A DNA stretch of 10,307 nucleotides, from positions 1 to 10,307 of the forward strand of contig JBILCM010000078.1 of assembly GCA_044353165.1 (NCBI GenBank), given 5' to 3'. Positions 1 to 6,078 of this stretch are shown here, piece after piece. Position 1 is the first letter of the stretch, and every line of letters starts with the position of its first letter. A program made the position numbers and the translations under genes. The notes under the pieces are model-generated. The model saw only the letters and a list, made by a program, of their open reading frames with translations. It did not search any database and had not been told where the DNA came from. Source of the DNA: JBILCM01 sp044353165 (GTDB lineage Bacteria > Bacillota > Bacilli > Paenibacillales > YIM-B00363).

Positions 1-2
1 AT

Positions 3-422
3 GGTGCGGTACAAGAAGCCCTACCTCTAAGGTATGCTGGATTTTGGATTCGGGTTTTAGCTGCAATACTCGACACTCTAACGGTACAGGCTTTCTTTCT
101 CGTGATGAACCTGATCATCGGCGTGAGTTTATTTTCTCCACCACTTGAAATACAAGTCATACAAGGCATCTTGTCGATTTTATATTATATCGTCTTGACC
201 GTGTACGGCGGACAAACGCTTGGCAAAATGATCGTAGGCATCCAAGTCATTCGCGCGGATCAACAACCGAATCGGTGGGGGCACATCATTGTGCGTGAGT
301 TGATCGGGAAGCTCGTGTCTGCTCTCATCCTATTCATTGGTTATCTCATGGTGGCGTTCGATCCGAAGAAGCGAGCATTGCATGACCGGATGTGCGGCAC
401 TTTAGTCGTGTGGAAAAAGTAG
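3..422 (+). CDS. RDD family membrane protein, 5' partial
   Basis: This reading frame is open from the left edge to a TAG at 420-422 and gives 139 visible residues. The start lies outside the window, but RDD proteins are usually about 130-160 residues, so little is missing. The first ATG in frame, at 102, is too late: codons before it encode the family's N-terminal block RYAGFWIRVLAAILD, with the hallmark Arg and Asp on the first membrane helix. Further hallmarks are QTLGKMIVGIQVIR in the middle and FDPKKRALHDRMCGT near the C-terminus. Three hydrophobic segments are visible, at roughly residues 14-43, 53-68 and 95-117 of the visible part. RDD proteins are small integral membrane proteins; some have been linked to ion exchange, but most have no known role. 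The gene ends inside the convergent HEPN gene, a 21-bp tail overlap. The family call is firm, the function open. Confidence 0.85.
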   Translation, partial: GAVQEALPLRYAGFWIRVLAAILDTLTVQAFFLVMNLIIGVSLFSPPLEIQVIQGILSILYYIVLTVYGGQTLGKMIVGIQVIRADQQPNRWGHIIVRELIGKLVSALILFIGYLMVAFDPKKRALHDRMCGTLVVWKK

Positions 423-1112
423 ATGTTTCTGCTCATACACACCAATAATCGACTTACATACCATATCGAATCCGAGATCGAGCGTCTGCAGATTTTGCTG
501 TAAATCTTCAATCGTATCTAGGCAGTCTGTTGAATAACAGCGAATCCGACCTTCATCGTCAAGCATCTCTGAATTCATCCCATGCACTTCGTGATTACGC
601 ATCTGGCGCAGATCATGCATCGGGGTGTCATACATATCTTTGATCGTCTGCAAGCGCCGGAGCAATTCAGGCGCTTGTTTGATTTCACGCATGCGCCGTA
701 ACACAGTAAAGTAGGAGAAGCGATGTTTGACGCGTTCTGTATGTAATGTATATAGGTCATCAAGGAACGAACCCAATTTGTCCAGCGACGAAAATAAGCG
801 CAGCACCGCATTGCGATAATAATAGAGATGCCGTCGGTAATTATCATATTCAGCTGCGGTCATCTCTTGGAACGTTCGATGCTGGATCTGTTGCGCATAC
901 ATATTGGCACAGTAGAGGCTTTGTTCCAATTCATCCAATGTAATGATCATACTTCTCGTCCACAAGACGAGGCGAAACGCTCTTCCCGACGCTGCAGTAG
1001 CGCCAGGGACAGGTCTTGCCCGACCATCAGCGAATGCGTGCATCAGCTCGAACGCTTCAGCGAGTCGTCCTTGATTCGTGCGTTGGGGTTGGTTGAAAAT
1101 TGCGCGCAACAT
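402..1112 (-). CDS. HEPN-domain protein, Cthe_2314-like
   Basis: The product has 236 residues, is largely helical and has no signal peptide or membrane segment, so it should be cytoplasmic. Residues 172-177 read RNHEVH, which fits the HEPN motif Arg-polar-x3-His seen in many HEPN ribonucleases. The N-terminal segment (LAEAFELMHAFADG, PVPGATAASGRAFRLVLW) and the middle (LFSSLDKLGSFL, FSYFTVLRRMRE) recall the Cthe_2314 HEPN family of Bacillota, from memory and not from a search. HEPN proteins are often RNA-cutting toxins or defence effectors, but many solitary chromosomal members have no known role. No nucleotidyltransferase-type antitoxin is adjacent. The ATG at 1110-1112 follows an AGGAGG at 1122-1127 with 9 nt spacing. 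It lies 36 bp after the hydrolase stop on the same strand, so the two are probably cotranscribed. RNase activity is inference only. Confidence 0.7.
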   Translation of the reverse strand: MLRAIFNQPQRTNQGRLAEAFELMHAFADGRARPVPGATAASGRAFRLVLWTRSMIITLDELEQSLYCANMYAQQIQHRTFQEMTAAEYDNYRRHLYYYRNAVLRLFSSLDKLGSFLDDLYTLHTERVKHRFSYFTVLRRMREIKQAPELLRRLQTIKDMYDTPMHDLRQMRNHEVHGMNSEMLDDEGRIRCYSTDCLDTIEDLQQNLQTLDLGFDMVCKSIIGVYEQKHLLFPHD

Positions 1113-1148
1113 GATGTTCCGCCTCCTGTTTCTTTAAGACCATTTGAA

Positions 1149-2180
1149 TCAAATTTGCACTCCACAACCAACCAAGAATGTGCGCAACCGCTCGGCTAGG
1201 TGAAGTCCCATTACCGCATGACCGTAAACCGTGGGGTGAATGAGATCGCCACTCAGGCCGTTCATGTCCGTGAGGACATCAGCCCCATGCATGAGTTGTA
1301 AGGTAGGGCAATTCGCTTCTTGCACAAGTTTGACCAAGATGTCATTGAATGCGACCTCATTCTCAGCACTAAGTGAAGCTTGCGATGTGTAGTTGGTGGA
1401 TTGACAGTTCGGGAATGTGGTGATGATCAGTGCAGGCTTCCCTAGTTTCACAATTCTTTCGATCAAGTAAGTTGCTCTGTGATGAAATTCATCAGGCGTG
1501 AATGAACCTCGCATATTGACACCCAGCTCACAAGTGATGAAATCAAAGTGACGTTGTTCCAACATGTAATCAACCAGCACCTTCTCGATTTGACAGGCGC
1601 CGCTAAATCCTAAATTTTGCATCTGGACGCGCAACTTCGTAGCTGCGACGTGAACATAACCATCTAAGTGAGCATTGGTAATCGATGAACCATACGCTAA
1701 CCAATGCAGGGAAGGCAATTCCTCTGGATGTGGAGGGCGAATGGCGTGTCCATGCGTGTGGATGCCGTGTATAATTGCCGTGGTTCGATCCATTACGATA
1801 CGCCATACGTTCGGTGAAAATCCACCTTGGTTCAAAAGTGCGTCATTCGCTAAACGAAATTGAGCAGGAGGTGTGATTCTGTGAAAATGTGTCATCCCGG
1901 GATCAATATCAATCACCTGAACTTGAAAATTGCCTTTATAGATCCGGATGGATCCCCTCACATGAAATTCAGGTTTTTGTACGGCAACATAAAGATCGAT
2001 CGTCGGGGCATCTGTCACAAAACGAATTTCAATACCGACCGAGTCCATCCCAACGAAACGAGCCCGCTGGTTTAACGCATTGCGCACATCCGCTGGCACC
2101 CGTACCAACCCGTTCTTCCCCAATCCCGGGATTTCTTCAAGCGCGCCTAGATTGTAGAATGAGACGTTGTCTAAATCCAT
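1149..2180 (-). CDS. SGNH/GDSL-type hydrolase with N-terminal accessory domain
   Basis: The product has 343 residues. Residues about 1-155 form a beta-rich N-terminal part, and about 160-335 form the SGNH catalytic domain. Block I is GSSIT at 164-168, with Ser166 the likely nucleophile. Block II is the Gly of GFSG at 191-194. Block III is GVN at 220-222, with Asn222 for the oxyanion hole. Block V is DLIHP at 312-316, giving Asp312 and His315. The whole catalytic set is therefore present. The GSSIT block and the two-domain layout match the Lipase_GDSL_3-type esterases, which commonly remove acyl groups from carbohydrates. There is no signal peptide, so the protein should act in the cytoplasm. 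The ATG at 2178-2180 is preceded by GAGGGG with 5 nt spacing. It leads the HEPN gene in a likely two-gene operon. The fold is secure; the substrate is unknown. Confidence 0.82.
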   Translation of the reverse strand: MDLDNVSFYNLGALEEIPGLGKNGLVRVPADVRNALNQRARFVGMDSVGIEIRFVTDAPTIDLYVAVQKPEFHVRGSIRIYKGNFQVQVIDIDPGMTHFHRITPPAQFRLANDALLNQGGFSPNVWRIVMDRTTAIIHGIHTHGHAIRPPHPEELPSLHWLAYGSSITNAHLDGYVHVAATKLRVQMQNLGFSGACQIEKVLVDYMLEQRHFDFITCELGVNMRGSFTPDEFHHRATYLIERIVKLGKPALIITTFPNCQSTNYTSQASLSAENEVAFNDILVKLVQEANCPTLQLMHGADVLTDMNGLSGDLIHPTVYGHAVMGLHLAERLRTFLVGCGVQI

Positions 2181-2214
2181 TCATTCCCCTCATTTCTTGC
2201 CTAGTTTTGTAACC

Positions 2215-2244
2215 ATATTAATTCAATATTTGTTGCAATTGCAA
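2215..2244 (-). promoter_or_regulatory. Possible promoter of the hydrolase-HEPN pair
   Basis: Reading the minus strand, TTGCAA at 2244-2239 (4 of 6 to the -35 consensus) is followed after 18 nt by TAATAT at 2220-2215 (4 of 6 to the -10). This lies about 35 nt before the hydrolase ATG. The -35 element sits inside a palindrome, so a bound repressor could block it. The match is modest and the call tentative. Confidence 0.3.
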
Positions 2245-2249
2245 TAAAT
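2228..2249. repeat. 22-bp near-perfect palindrome, candidate operator
   Basis: The core TTGCAATTGCAA is a perfect 12-bp palindrome. Extending outward, the symmetry continues to 11 positions on each side of the centre (between 2238 and 2239) with one G/T mismatch. There is no loop, so it is a better candidate for a dimeric protein's DNA site than for an RNA hairpin. It lies between the end of the small reading frame and the hydrolase start, over the possible -35 box of the hydrolase. Confidence 0.45.
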
Positions 2250-2269
2250 TGACACCAGATGTTCGCGGG

Positions 2270-2488
2270 TTAGTGAGCAGCTGCCAGGGGCAGCAGTTTC
2301 TTCGCCAACACAAGCGTGCTGCACTCGGCAAAAACTTCTACATTGTGCTGCCGATCGCGAATCGCGATGGTGCGAATGTCCGCCTTCTCGATCCCCATCC
2401 ATTCCTCGGATTTCCACGTTTTGCGACAGATCAGGTAACCTTCTTCAACTTTCACGATACGCCACTTCAGCTTACTCAACTCCTCCAA
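2270..2488 (-). CDS. Small hypothetical protein
   Basis: This frame encodes up to 72 residues of a balanced, soluble composition, with alternating hydrophobic and charged residues suggesting beta strands (WRIVKVEEGYLICRK, ADIRTIAIRDRQHNVEVFAE) and a C-terminal helix (STLVLAKKLLPLAAA). I do not recognise a family. The start is unsure: the TTG at 2486-2488 follows AGGGAG by about 14 nt, while a better GGAGGAG sits just inside the frame at 2480-2486 without an ATG or GTG at ideal distance. A perfect TATAAT lies 23 nt upstream. It runs in the same direction as the hydrolase gene, with about 90 bp between them. It could be a real small gene or an old fragment. Confidence 0.45.
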   Translation of the reverse strand: MEELSKLKWRIVKVEEGYLICRKTWKSEEWMGIEKADIRTIAIRDRQHNVEVFAECSTLVLAKKLLPLAAAH

Positions 2489-2511
2489 CCCTGAAGTAAG
2501 TTCTCCCTTTA

Positions 2512-2517
2512 ATTATA
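2512..2517 (-). promoter_or_regulatory. TATAAT -10 box upstream of the small frame
   Basis: The minus strand carries a perfect TATAAT here, 23 nt before the proposed TTG start. No convincing -35 is seen at 16-18 nt. The box lies in the 110-bp region between the small leftward frame and the rightward holin gene, so both may be transcribed from it in opposite directions. Confidence 0.35.
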
Positions 2518-2599
2518 CAACAATCCCTGCAACATTGGCCGTGTCGAACCCGGTGGACGTGCATACATTGTTGGTATCGATAAAGAGAGGTGAGAAACC

Positions 2600-2962
2600 A
2601 TGTTGCAGGACATGATCAAGGAAGCGGTAAGTATGGTGACGGAAGTGTTAATTACGGTGGCAGTCTCCATCATCATTGCTTTCTTACTTGAGGGGCGCCG
2701 CCGCGTGTTGCATTGGATTGACACACGCAAGGAAGCCGACACACGTGAACTGTTGCATCGGATTGCAAGTGAAGGGTTCACATTCGCGGAGGCGGTGTTT
2801 CGAGAATACAAAGGGTCTGATAAAATGAAAGAAGCGATCATCTACGTGAACAAAGAGTTGCGCGAGCGAGGCATTGAAGTAAGTTCACTTGCGATTGAAG
2901 CGGCGGTGGAGCGCGCTGTGCTTGAACATAATGCGAAGATGAAGACAAAACTTGAAAAATAG
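2600..2962 (+). CDS. Phage holin, LL-H-like family
   Basis: The product has 120 residues. A single hydrophobic membrane segment lies at about 13-31 (MVTEVLITVAVSIIIAFLL), followed by a basic stretch GRRR. The remainder is a long amphipathic, highly charged helical tail. Its second half (FTFAEAVFREYKGSDKMKEAIIYVNKEL, then RGIEVSSLAIEAAVERAV) follows the pattern of the C-terminal tail of LL-H-type phage holins: a short Lys-Gly loop, a helix, then 'GI.VS...I...IE.AV'. Holins form the membrane lesion that releases endolysin. The ATG follows GAGAGGTGAG with good spacing. No endolysin or other phage gene is nearby; instead a methyltransferase follows after 32 bp. It is either a domesticated phage gene or a chromosomal relative with a different membrane role. 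Confidence 0.65.
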   Translation: MLQDMIKEAVSMVTEVLITVAVSIIIAFLLEGRRRVLHWIDTRKEADTRELLHRIASEGFTFAEAVFREYKGSDKMKEAIIYVNKELRERGIEVSSLAIEAAVERAVLEHNAKMKTKLEK

Positions 2963-2994
2963 GGCGATATTGCGCATAGGGGCGAATTCTTCTG

Positions 2995-3609
2995 ATGCAA
3001 CACATGTGGAATGAGCGTTATCAAGCGGACGATTATGTATTCGGAACAGAGCCGAACGCCTTCGTTCGCGCAATCGCCGAGCGCTTGGTGCCGTCGGGGA
3101 AGACGTTAGCGATTGCTGAAGGAGAAGGTCGCAACGCTGTGTTTTTGGCTAAGCAAGGTCATCAGGTGACGACGTGGGATTATGCAGAGGCCGGACTTGT
3201 TAAATGTCGTCGACTCGCTGCGCAACATCAAGTCGAAGTGCAGACGCAGTGTGTGGACTTGCAAGTCGTAGATTGGGCACAAGAGCAGGGTCGATGGGAT
3301 CAAGTGGTGTGCGTATTCGGTCATTTTCCGCCAGATCTGCGCAAGAAGACGTTGCAAGGGGTGAAACAAGCCATTCGCCCGGGAGGTTATTATATAAGCG
3401 AAGTGTACTCAACATCGCAGCTGGCTTACGGCACCGGTGGGCCTAAAGACGTGGCGCTGTTGTATCGCGCCCAGGATTTGTTGGATGCGTTCACCGATTG
3501 GCACATCATTCACTTTTTTGTGGGTGAAGTTTATCGTGAGGAAGGCACAGGTCATCACGGTCTGTCCCATGTGATGCAATTGTTAGCACAGCGCAAGGCA
3601 ATGGAATAA
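2995..3609 (+). CDS. Class I SAM-dependent methyltransferase
   Basis: The product has 204 residues and a Rossmann-like methyltransferase fold. Motif I is AEGEGRNAVFLA at 41-52, the acidic end of strand 2 is WDYAEAGL at 61-68, and FGHFPPDLRKK follows at 108-118, with IRPGGYYISE at 127-136 as the post-motif. It opens with MWNERYQADDYVFGTEPN, typical of TehB-like small-molecule methyltransferases of Bacillota; the acceptor is unknown. Two starts are possible. The ATG at 2995 has AGGGG 12 nt upstream. The ATG at 3004 fits the common 'MW.ERY' beginning of the family but lacks a site at good spacing. The gene is probably cotranscribed with the holin and ends 2 nt before a strong hairpin. Confidence 0.85.
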   Translation: MQHMWNERYQADDYVFGTEPNAFVRAIAERLVPSGKTLAIAEGEGRNAVFLAKQGHQVTTWDYAEAGLVKCRRLAAQHQVEVQTQCVDLQVVDWAQEQGRWDQVVCVFGHFPPDLRKKTLQGVKQAIRPGGYYISEVYSTSQLAYGTGGPKDVALLYRAQDLLDAFTDWHIIHFFVGEVYREEGTGHHGLSHVMQLLAQRKAME

Positions 3610-3611
3610 TA

Positions 3612-3639
3612 GGGAGTGAGGATGTGCTTCCTCACTCCC
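3612..3639. terminator. Perfect 11-bp hairpin between convergent genes, probable bidirectional terminator
   Basis: GGGAGTGAGGA at 3612-3622 pairs exactly with TCCTCACTCCC at 3629-3639 around a 6-nt loop TGTGCT. It lies 2 nt after the methyltransferase stop and 23 nt after the end of the leftward sulfatase gene. Neither side has a proper U tract, so termination may be weak or the structure may serve to stabilise the RNA ends. Confidence 0.65.
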
Positions 3640-3662
3640 GGTGTGCGTCTGATGTGCTTACA

Positions 3663-5075
3663 TTATCCGATTTCTTTGACCGGTTCATCGAGGGCGGCAG
3701 CTTGCAGTACGTGTAACTGTGCTTTGAGCGTTACAATCAACGATGCGTTCTCCGGATTCGAGTAGACATTGTTGATTTCATAGGGGTCGCTCGCCAAGTC
3801 GAACAATTCCCATTCCGGCGGACGGCTCTCCTCTTTGGATCCTGACGTGCCGAGCGCTTCTGCATAATAATAAATTAATTTGTATCGATCTGTGCGGATA
3901 CCATAGTGTGAATAGACGTTATGGATGTTGTCCAGATGCATCCAGTAACGATAGTACATGGCCGTTCGCCAATCTTCCGGCGGCTTCTCAGCGAAGATCG
4001 GCTGCAGACTGTTTCCTTGCATCTCCTCCGGTACAGCAACGCCGGCATAATCAAGGAATGTTGCAGGGAAATCGATGTTCAAGGTCATCGCATCTGTCAC
4101 GGAACCGGGACGAATCGCTTGTGGATAGCGTACCAAGAAAGGCATGCGGAGCGACTCCTCGTACATAAACCGCTTATCATACCAGCCGTGATCCCCTAGG
4201 AAAAATCCTTGATCCGACGTATAGACGACAATCGTATTCTCGGTGAGACCTTCCTCATCCAAGTAATCCAACATACGTCCGACGTTATCATCCACCGACG
4301 CAACACAGCGCAAATAGTTTTTGATGTAGCGTTGGTATTTGAATTTTTTGATTTCGATCGGCGACAAATCTTCAGGAACCTCTTCCTTGAATTTAACCCA
4401 CTTATCCATATTGATGTCAATGGTCATGTATGCTTCATGGGCGGCTTGTGCCCGCGTCGCGAGATCATCAAATAATGTTGGGGGTTCGGGAATTTCGACA
4501 TCCTCATACATGTGCTCATGCTTTGCATCGGGAGTCCAAGGGGCATGCGGCGCTTTATGATGGCACATCAGCATGAACGGACGATCGGGATCACGATTTT
4601 TCAACCATTCCAACGAAAAGTCTGTAATGAGATCTGTGGCATAACCCTCGTATTTTACAGTACGTTCCTTCTCAAAGAAAGTTGGGTTGATGTAATTGCC
4701 TTGTCCCTTGACCACGTTCCAATAATCGAATCCTGTAGGGTCTGCGTGTCCGCCGTGTCCAAGATGCCATTTGCCCACGATAGCGGTCTGGTATCCAGCG
4801 GCTTGCAACAATTTGGGGAACGTCATTTGTCTTCCATCGAATGAGTCATTAAGTGCTTTGACACCATTCAGATGATTGTATTTGCCCGTCAGAATGGCGG
4901 CACGGCTCGGGGAACAGATCGAGTTCGTACAGAAGCAATTGTCAAAGCGCATCCCTTCATGTGCAAGGCGATCGATGTTCGGTGTCTGATTGATGCGACT
5001 CCCATAACTGCTGATCGCGTGTGCGGCATGATCGTCTGACATGATGAATATTATATTCGGTCTTTGTGTGGCCAT
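3663..5075 (-). CDS. Type I sulfatase (Cys-type, formylglycine dependent)
   Basis: The product has 470 residues from the ATG at 5073-5075. It hydrolyses sulfate esters. Residues 54-58 read CSPSR, the CxPxR signature whose Cys54 is converted to formylglycine, followed by AAILTGKY. Metal and active-site residues are visible: Asp14-Asp15 in MSDDHAAHA, Lys102 and His104 in VGKWHLGHGG, the His-His-Lys-Ala at 172-175, Asp288-Gln289 in TSDQGFFLGDHGW, and Lys301. The block DKRFMYEESLRMP is common in S1 sulfatases acting on sulfated sugars (S1_11-like, by memory). Full length for the family. No signal peptide is seen, so it should be cytoplasmic, which fits a small or imported substrate. No maturase gene is in view. 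I prefer this ATG over the GTG at 5084 because AGGAGAGGTGA stands at proper distance. It is divergent from an AraC regulator. Confidence 0.92.
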   Translation of the reverse strand: MATQRPNIIFIMSDDHAAHAISSYGSRINQTPNIDRLAHEGMRFDNCFCTNSICSPSRAAILTGKYNHLNGVKALNDSFDGRQMTFPKLLQAAGYQTAIVGKWHLGHGGHADPTGFDYWNVVKGQGNYINPTFFEKERTVKYEGYATDLITDFSLEWLKNRDPDRPFMLMCHHKAPHAPWTPDAKHEHMYEDVEIPEPPTLFDDLATRAQAAHEAYMTIDINMDKWVKFKEEVPEDLSPIEIKKFKYQRYIKNYLRCVASVDDNVGRMLDYLDEEGLTENTIVVYTSDQGFFLGDHGWYDKRFMYEESLRMPFLVRYPQAIRPGSVTDAMTLNIDFPATFLDYAGVAVPEEMQGNSLQPIFAEKPPEDWRTAMYYRYWMHLDNIHNVYSHYGIRTDRYKLIYYYAEALGTSGSKEESRPPEWELFDLASDPYEINNVYSNPENASLIVTLKAQLHVLQAAALDEPVKEIG

Positions 5076-5098
5076 GATCGTCACCTCTCCTTTCGTTC

Positions 5099-5125
5099 AT
5101 TATAGAAGCAACTCTTTACTTTCAA
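5099..5125 (-). promoter_or_regulatory. Promoter of the sulfatase gene
   Basis: On the minus strand TTGAAA (5125-5120, 5 of 6) precedes a perfect TATAAT (5104-5099) with a 15-nt spacer, shorter than the ideal 17. The -10 is 23 nt before the chosen ATG, giving a very short leader. A short spacer is typical of promoters that need an activator, in keeping with the divergent AraC gene. Confidence 0.5.
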
Positions 5126-5129
5126 CATG

Positions 5130-5135
5130 TATAAT
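5130..5135 (+). promoter_or_regulatory. Possible -10 box of the AraC-family regulator
   Basis: A perfect TATAAT on the plus strand lies 48 nt before the regulator's start. No good -35 stands at 16-18 nt. It is only 5 bp from the -35 of the sulfatase promoter facing the other way, so a single bound regulator could act on both. Confidence 0.35.
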
Positions 5136-5183
5136 ATTACGATTCTGGTAAAAGTCGAACACTGGATTGAGGAGGAATCCGCG

Positions 5184-5954
5184 ATGTTTAGCGTTATGAA
5201 TTGTACATTCGATGATCATATTCCCAATTGGTATAATCGTGCGGTCCATGTCCCTAGGAACATCCTTGCGGTGATTACGCACGGACGCGTCATATACGAA
5301 TTGAACGAGCGCAAGTTTGTGGCATCGAAAGGCGACATCGTCTTCATCCCGACAGGTACGCGCCGCGAAGCTTACAATGACGGTTCGTCAACACATCAAA
5401 AATATGCGGTTTTTTTTGAGTGTGCCCCCCCGGTGACTGTAGATATTCCCCTGCTTTCCGAGAATGTGCCCAAATTGATCCGCAATCGCGCTTTTGACTT
5501 TGTGCGGGAACGGGTGGCTTCGATTTACCGCAACCACCTGGATCAGCGTTCGCATTATCGCTTGATCAATGCGGGGATTCTGACCGAGCTGCTCGGTGTG
5601 ATGAGCCGAGAGATGGAAGCGGGTGCATTACCCAAGCGCAAGGTACAAGCCGTAGAAGAGATGAAGAAAGCGATTCTGGCCTCGTATCGAGAGACGATCT
5701 CGATTCAACACCTTGCTTTACAGATTGGGAAGTCTCCGAATTATGCCATTACCTTGTTTAAGGAGGCAGTGGGGCAGACACCGCTGGAGTACCAACACCG
5801 CCTTCGGATGACGACCGCTATGGAGTTGCTGAAGAGTACAGAGTTGACCATTACAGAAATTGCCGCATATTTGGGGTATTATGATTCTTCATACTTCTAC
5901 AAAATGTTCCGCAAAGCCACCGGCATGTCCCCTAGTGCTTACGCAAGAAAGTAG
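5184..5954 (+). CDS. AraC-family transcriptional regulator
   Basis: The product has 256 residues. Residues about 10-90 form a cupin-like sensor (HGRVIYELNERKFVASKGDIVFIPTG shows the typical 'GD...PG'-like turn). Residues about 155-256 form the AraC DNA-binding domain with two helix-turn-helix units: ISIQHLALQIGKSPNYAITLFK near 172-193 and LTITEIAAYLGYYDSSYFYKMFRKATGMSPSAY near 221-253. The start at 5184 is chosen because GGAGGA at 5171-5176 stands 7 nt upstream; an open frame extends further up to 5127 but has no such site. Its sensor probably binds a sugar-like ligand. Its position, divergent from the sulfatase and ahead of two oxidoreductases, points to local control of both units. T8 (5410-5417) and C7 (5425-5431) runs lie in the sensor part; the frame is intact. 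Confidence 0.92.
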   Translation: MFSVMNCTFDDHIPNWYNRAVHVPRNILAVITHGRVIYELNERKFVASKGDIVFIPTGTRREAYNDGSSTHQKYAVFFECAPPVTVDIPLLSENVPKLIRNRAFDFVRERVASIYRNHLDQRSHYRLINAGILTELLGVMSREMEAGALPKRKVQAVEEMKKAILASYRETISIQHLALQIGKSPNYAITLFKEAVGQTPLEYQHRLRMTTAMELLKSTELTITEIAAYLGYYDSSYFYKMFRKATGMSPSAYARK

Positions 5955-6000
5955 AGGATGCGAGATCCTTGTGCTCTAGAGGGTAAATGTTTGTGCGGTT

Positions 6001-6009
6001 TGGTATAAT
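6001..6009 (+). promoter_or_regulatory. Extended -10 promoter of the oxidoreductase operon
   Basis: TGGTATAAT combines the TGn extension with a perfect -10 hexamer. No -35 is evident, which extended -10 promoters can do without. It lies 69 nt before the dehydrogenase GTG start. The leader holds ACAACA twice, 10 bp apart (6031-6036 and 6041-6046), a possible but unproven regulator site. Confidence 0.55.
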
Positions 6010-6078
6010 TGAGTGATGATCGGTGTGGGAACAACATCGTACAACAGATGAAGGATAAGAACTAGGGGATGTGATCTT

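Noticed and set aside
402..1112. HEPN-MNT toxin-antitoxin or defence island
   Set aside because: No nucleotidyltransferase, nuclease, helicase or other defence gene adjoins it; only a hydrolase and an RDD membrane protein do.
828..1199. 123-residue plus-strand frame
   Set aside because: It lies opposite the HEPN gene and overlaps the end of the hydrolase gene; it has no ribosome site or domain.
2600..3609. Prophage or phage remnant
   Set aside because: Only one holin-like gene is present, with no endolysin, structural, integrase or attachment-site signal in the window.
3908..4844. Plus-strand frames within the sulfatase gene
   Set aside because: The minus-strand sulfatase is intact over the whole stretch, and these frames resemble no protein family.
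5127..5183. Upstream extension of the AraC regulator to the ATG at 5127
   Set aside because: No ribosome site precedes 5127 and that start overlaps the TATAAT box, while the ATG at 5184 has a strong GGAGGA 7 nt before it.
5955..6000. Terminator after the AraC gene
   Set aside because: Only a 5-bp stem (AGGAT/ATCCT) is found and no U run follows, so it is not enough to call a terminator.
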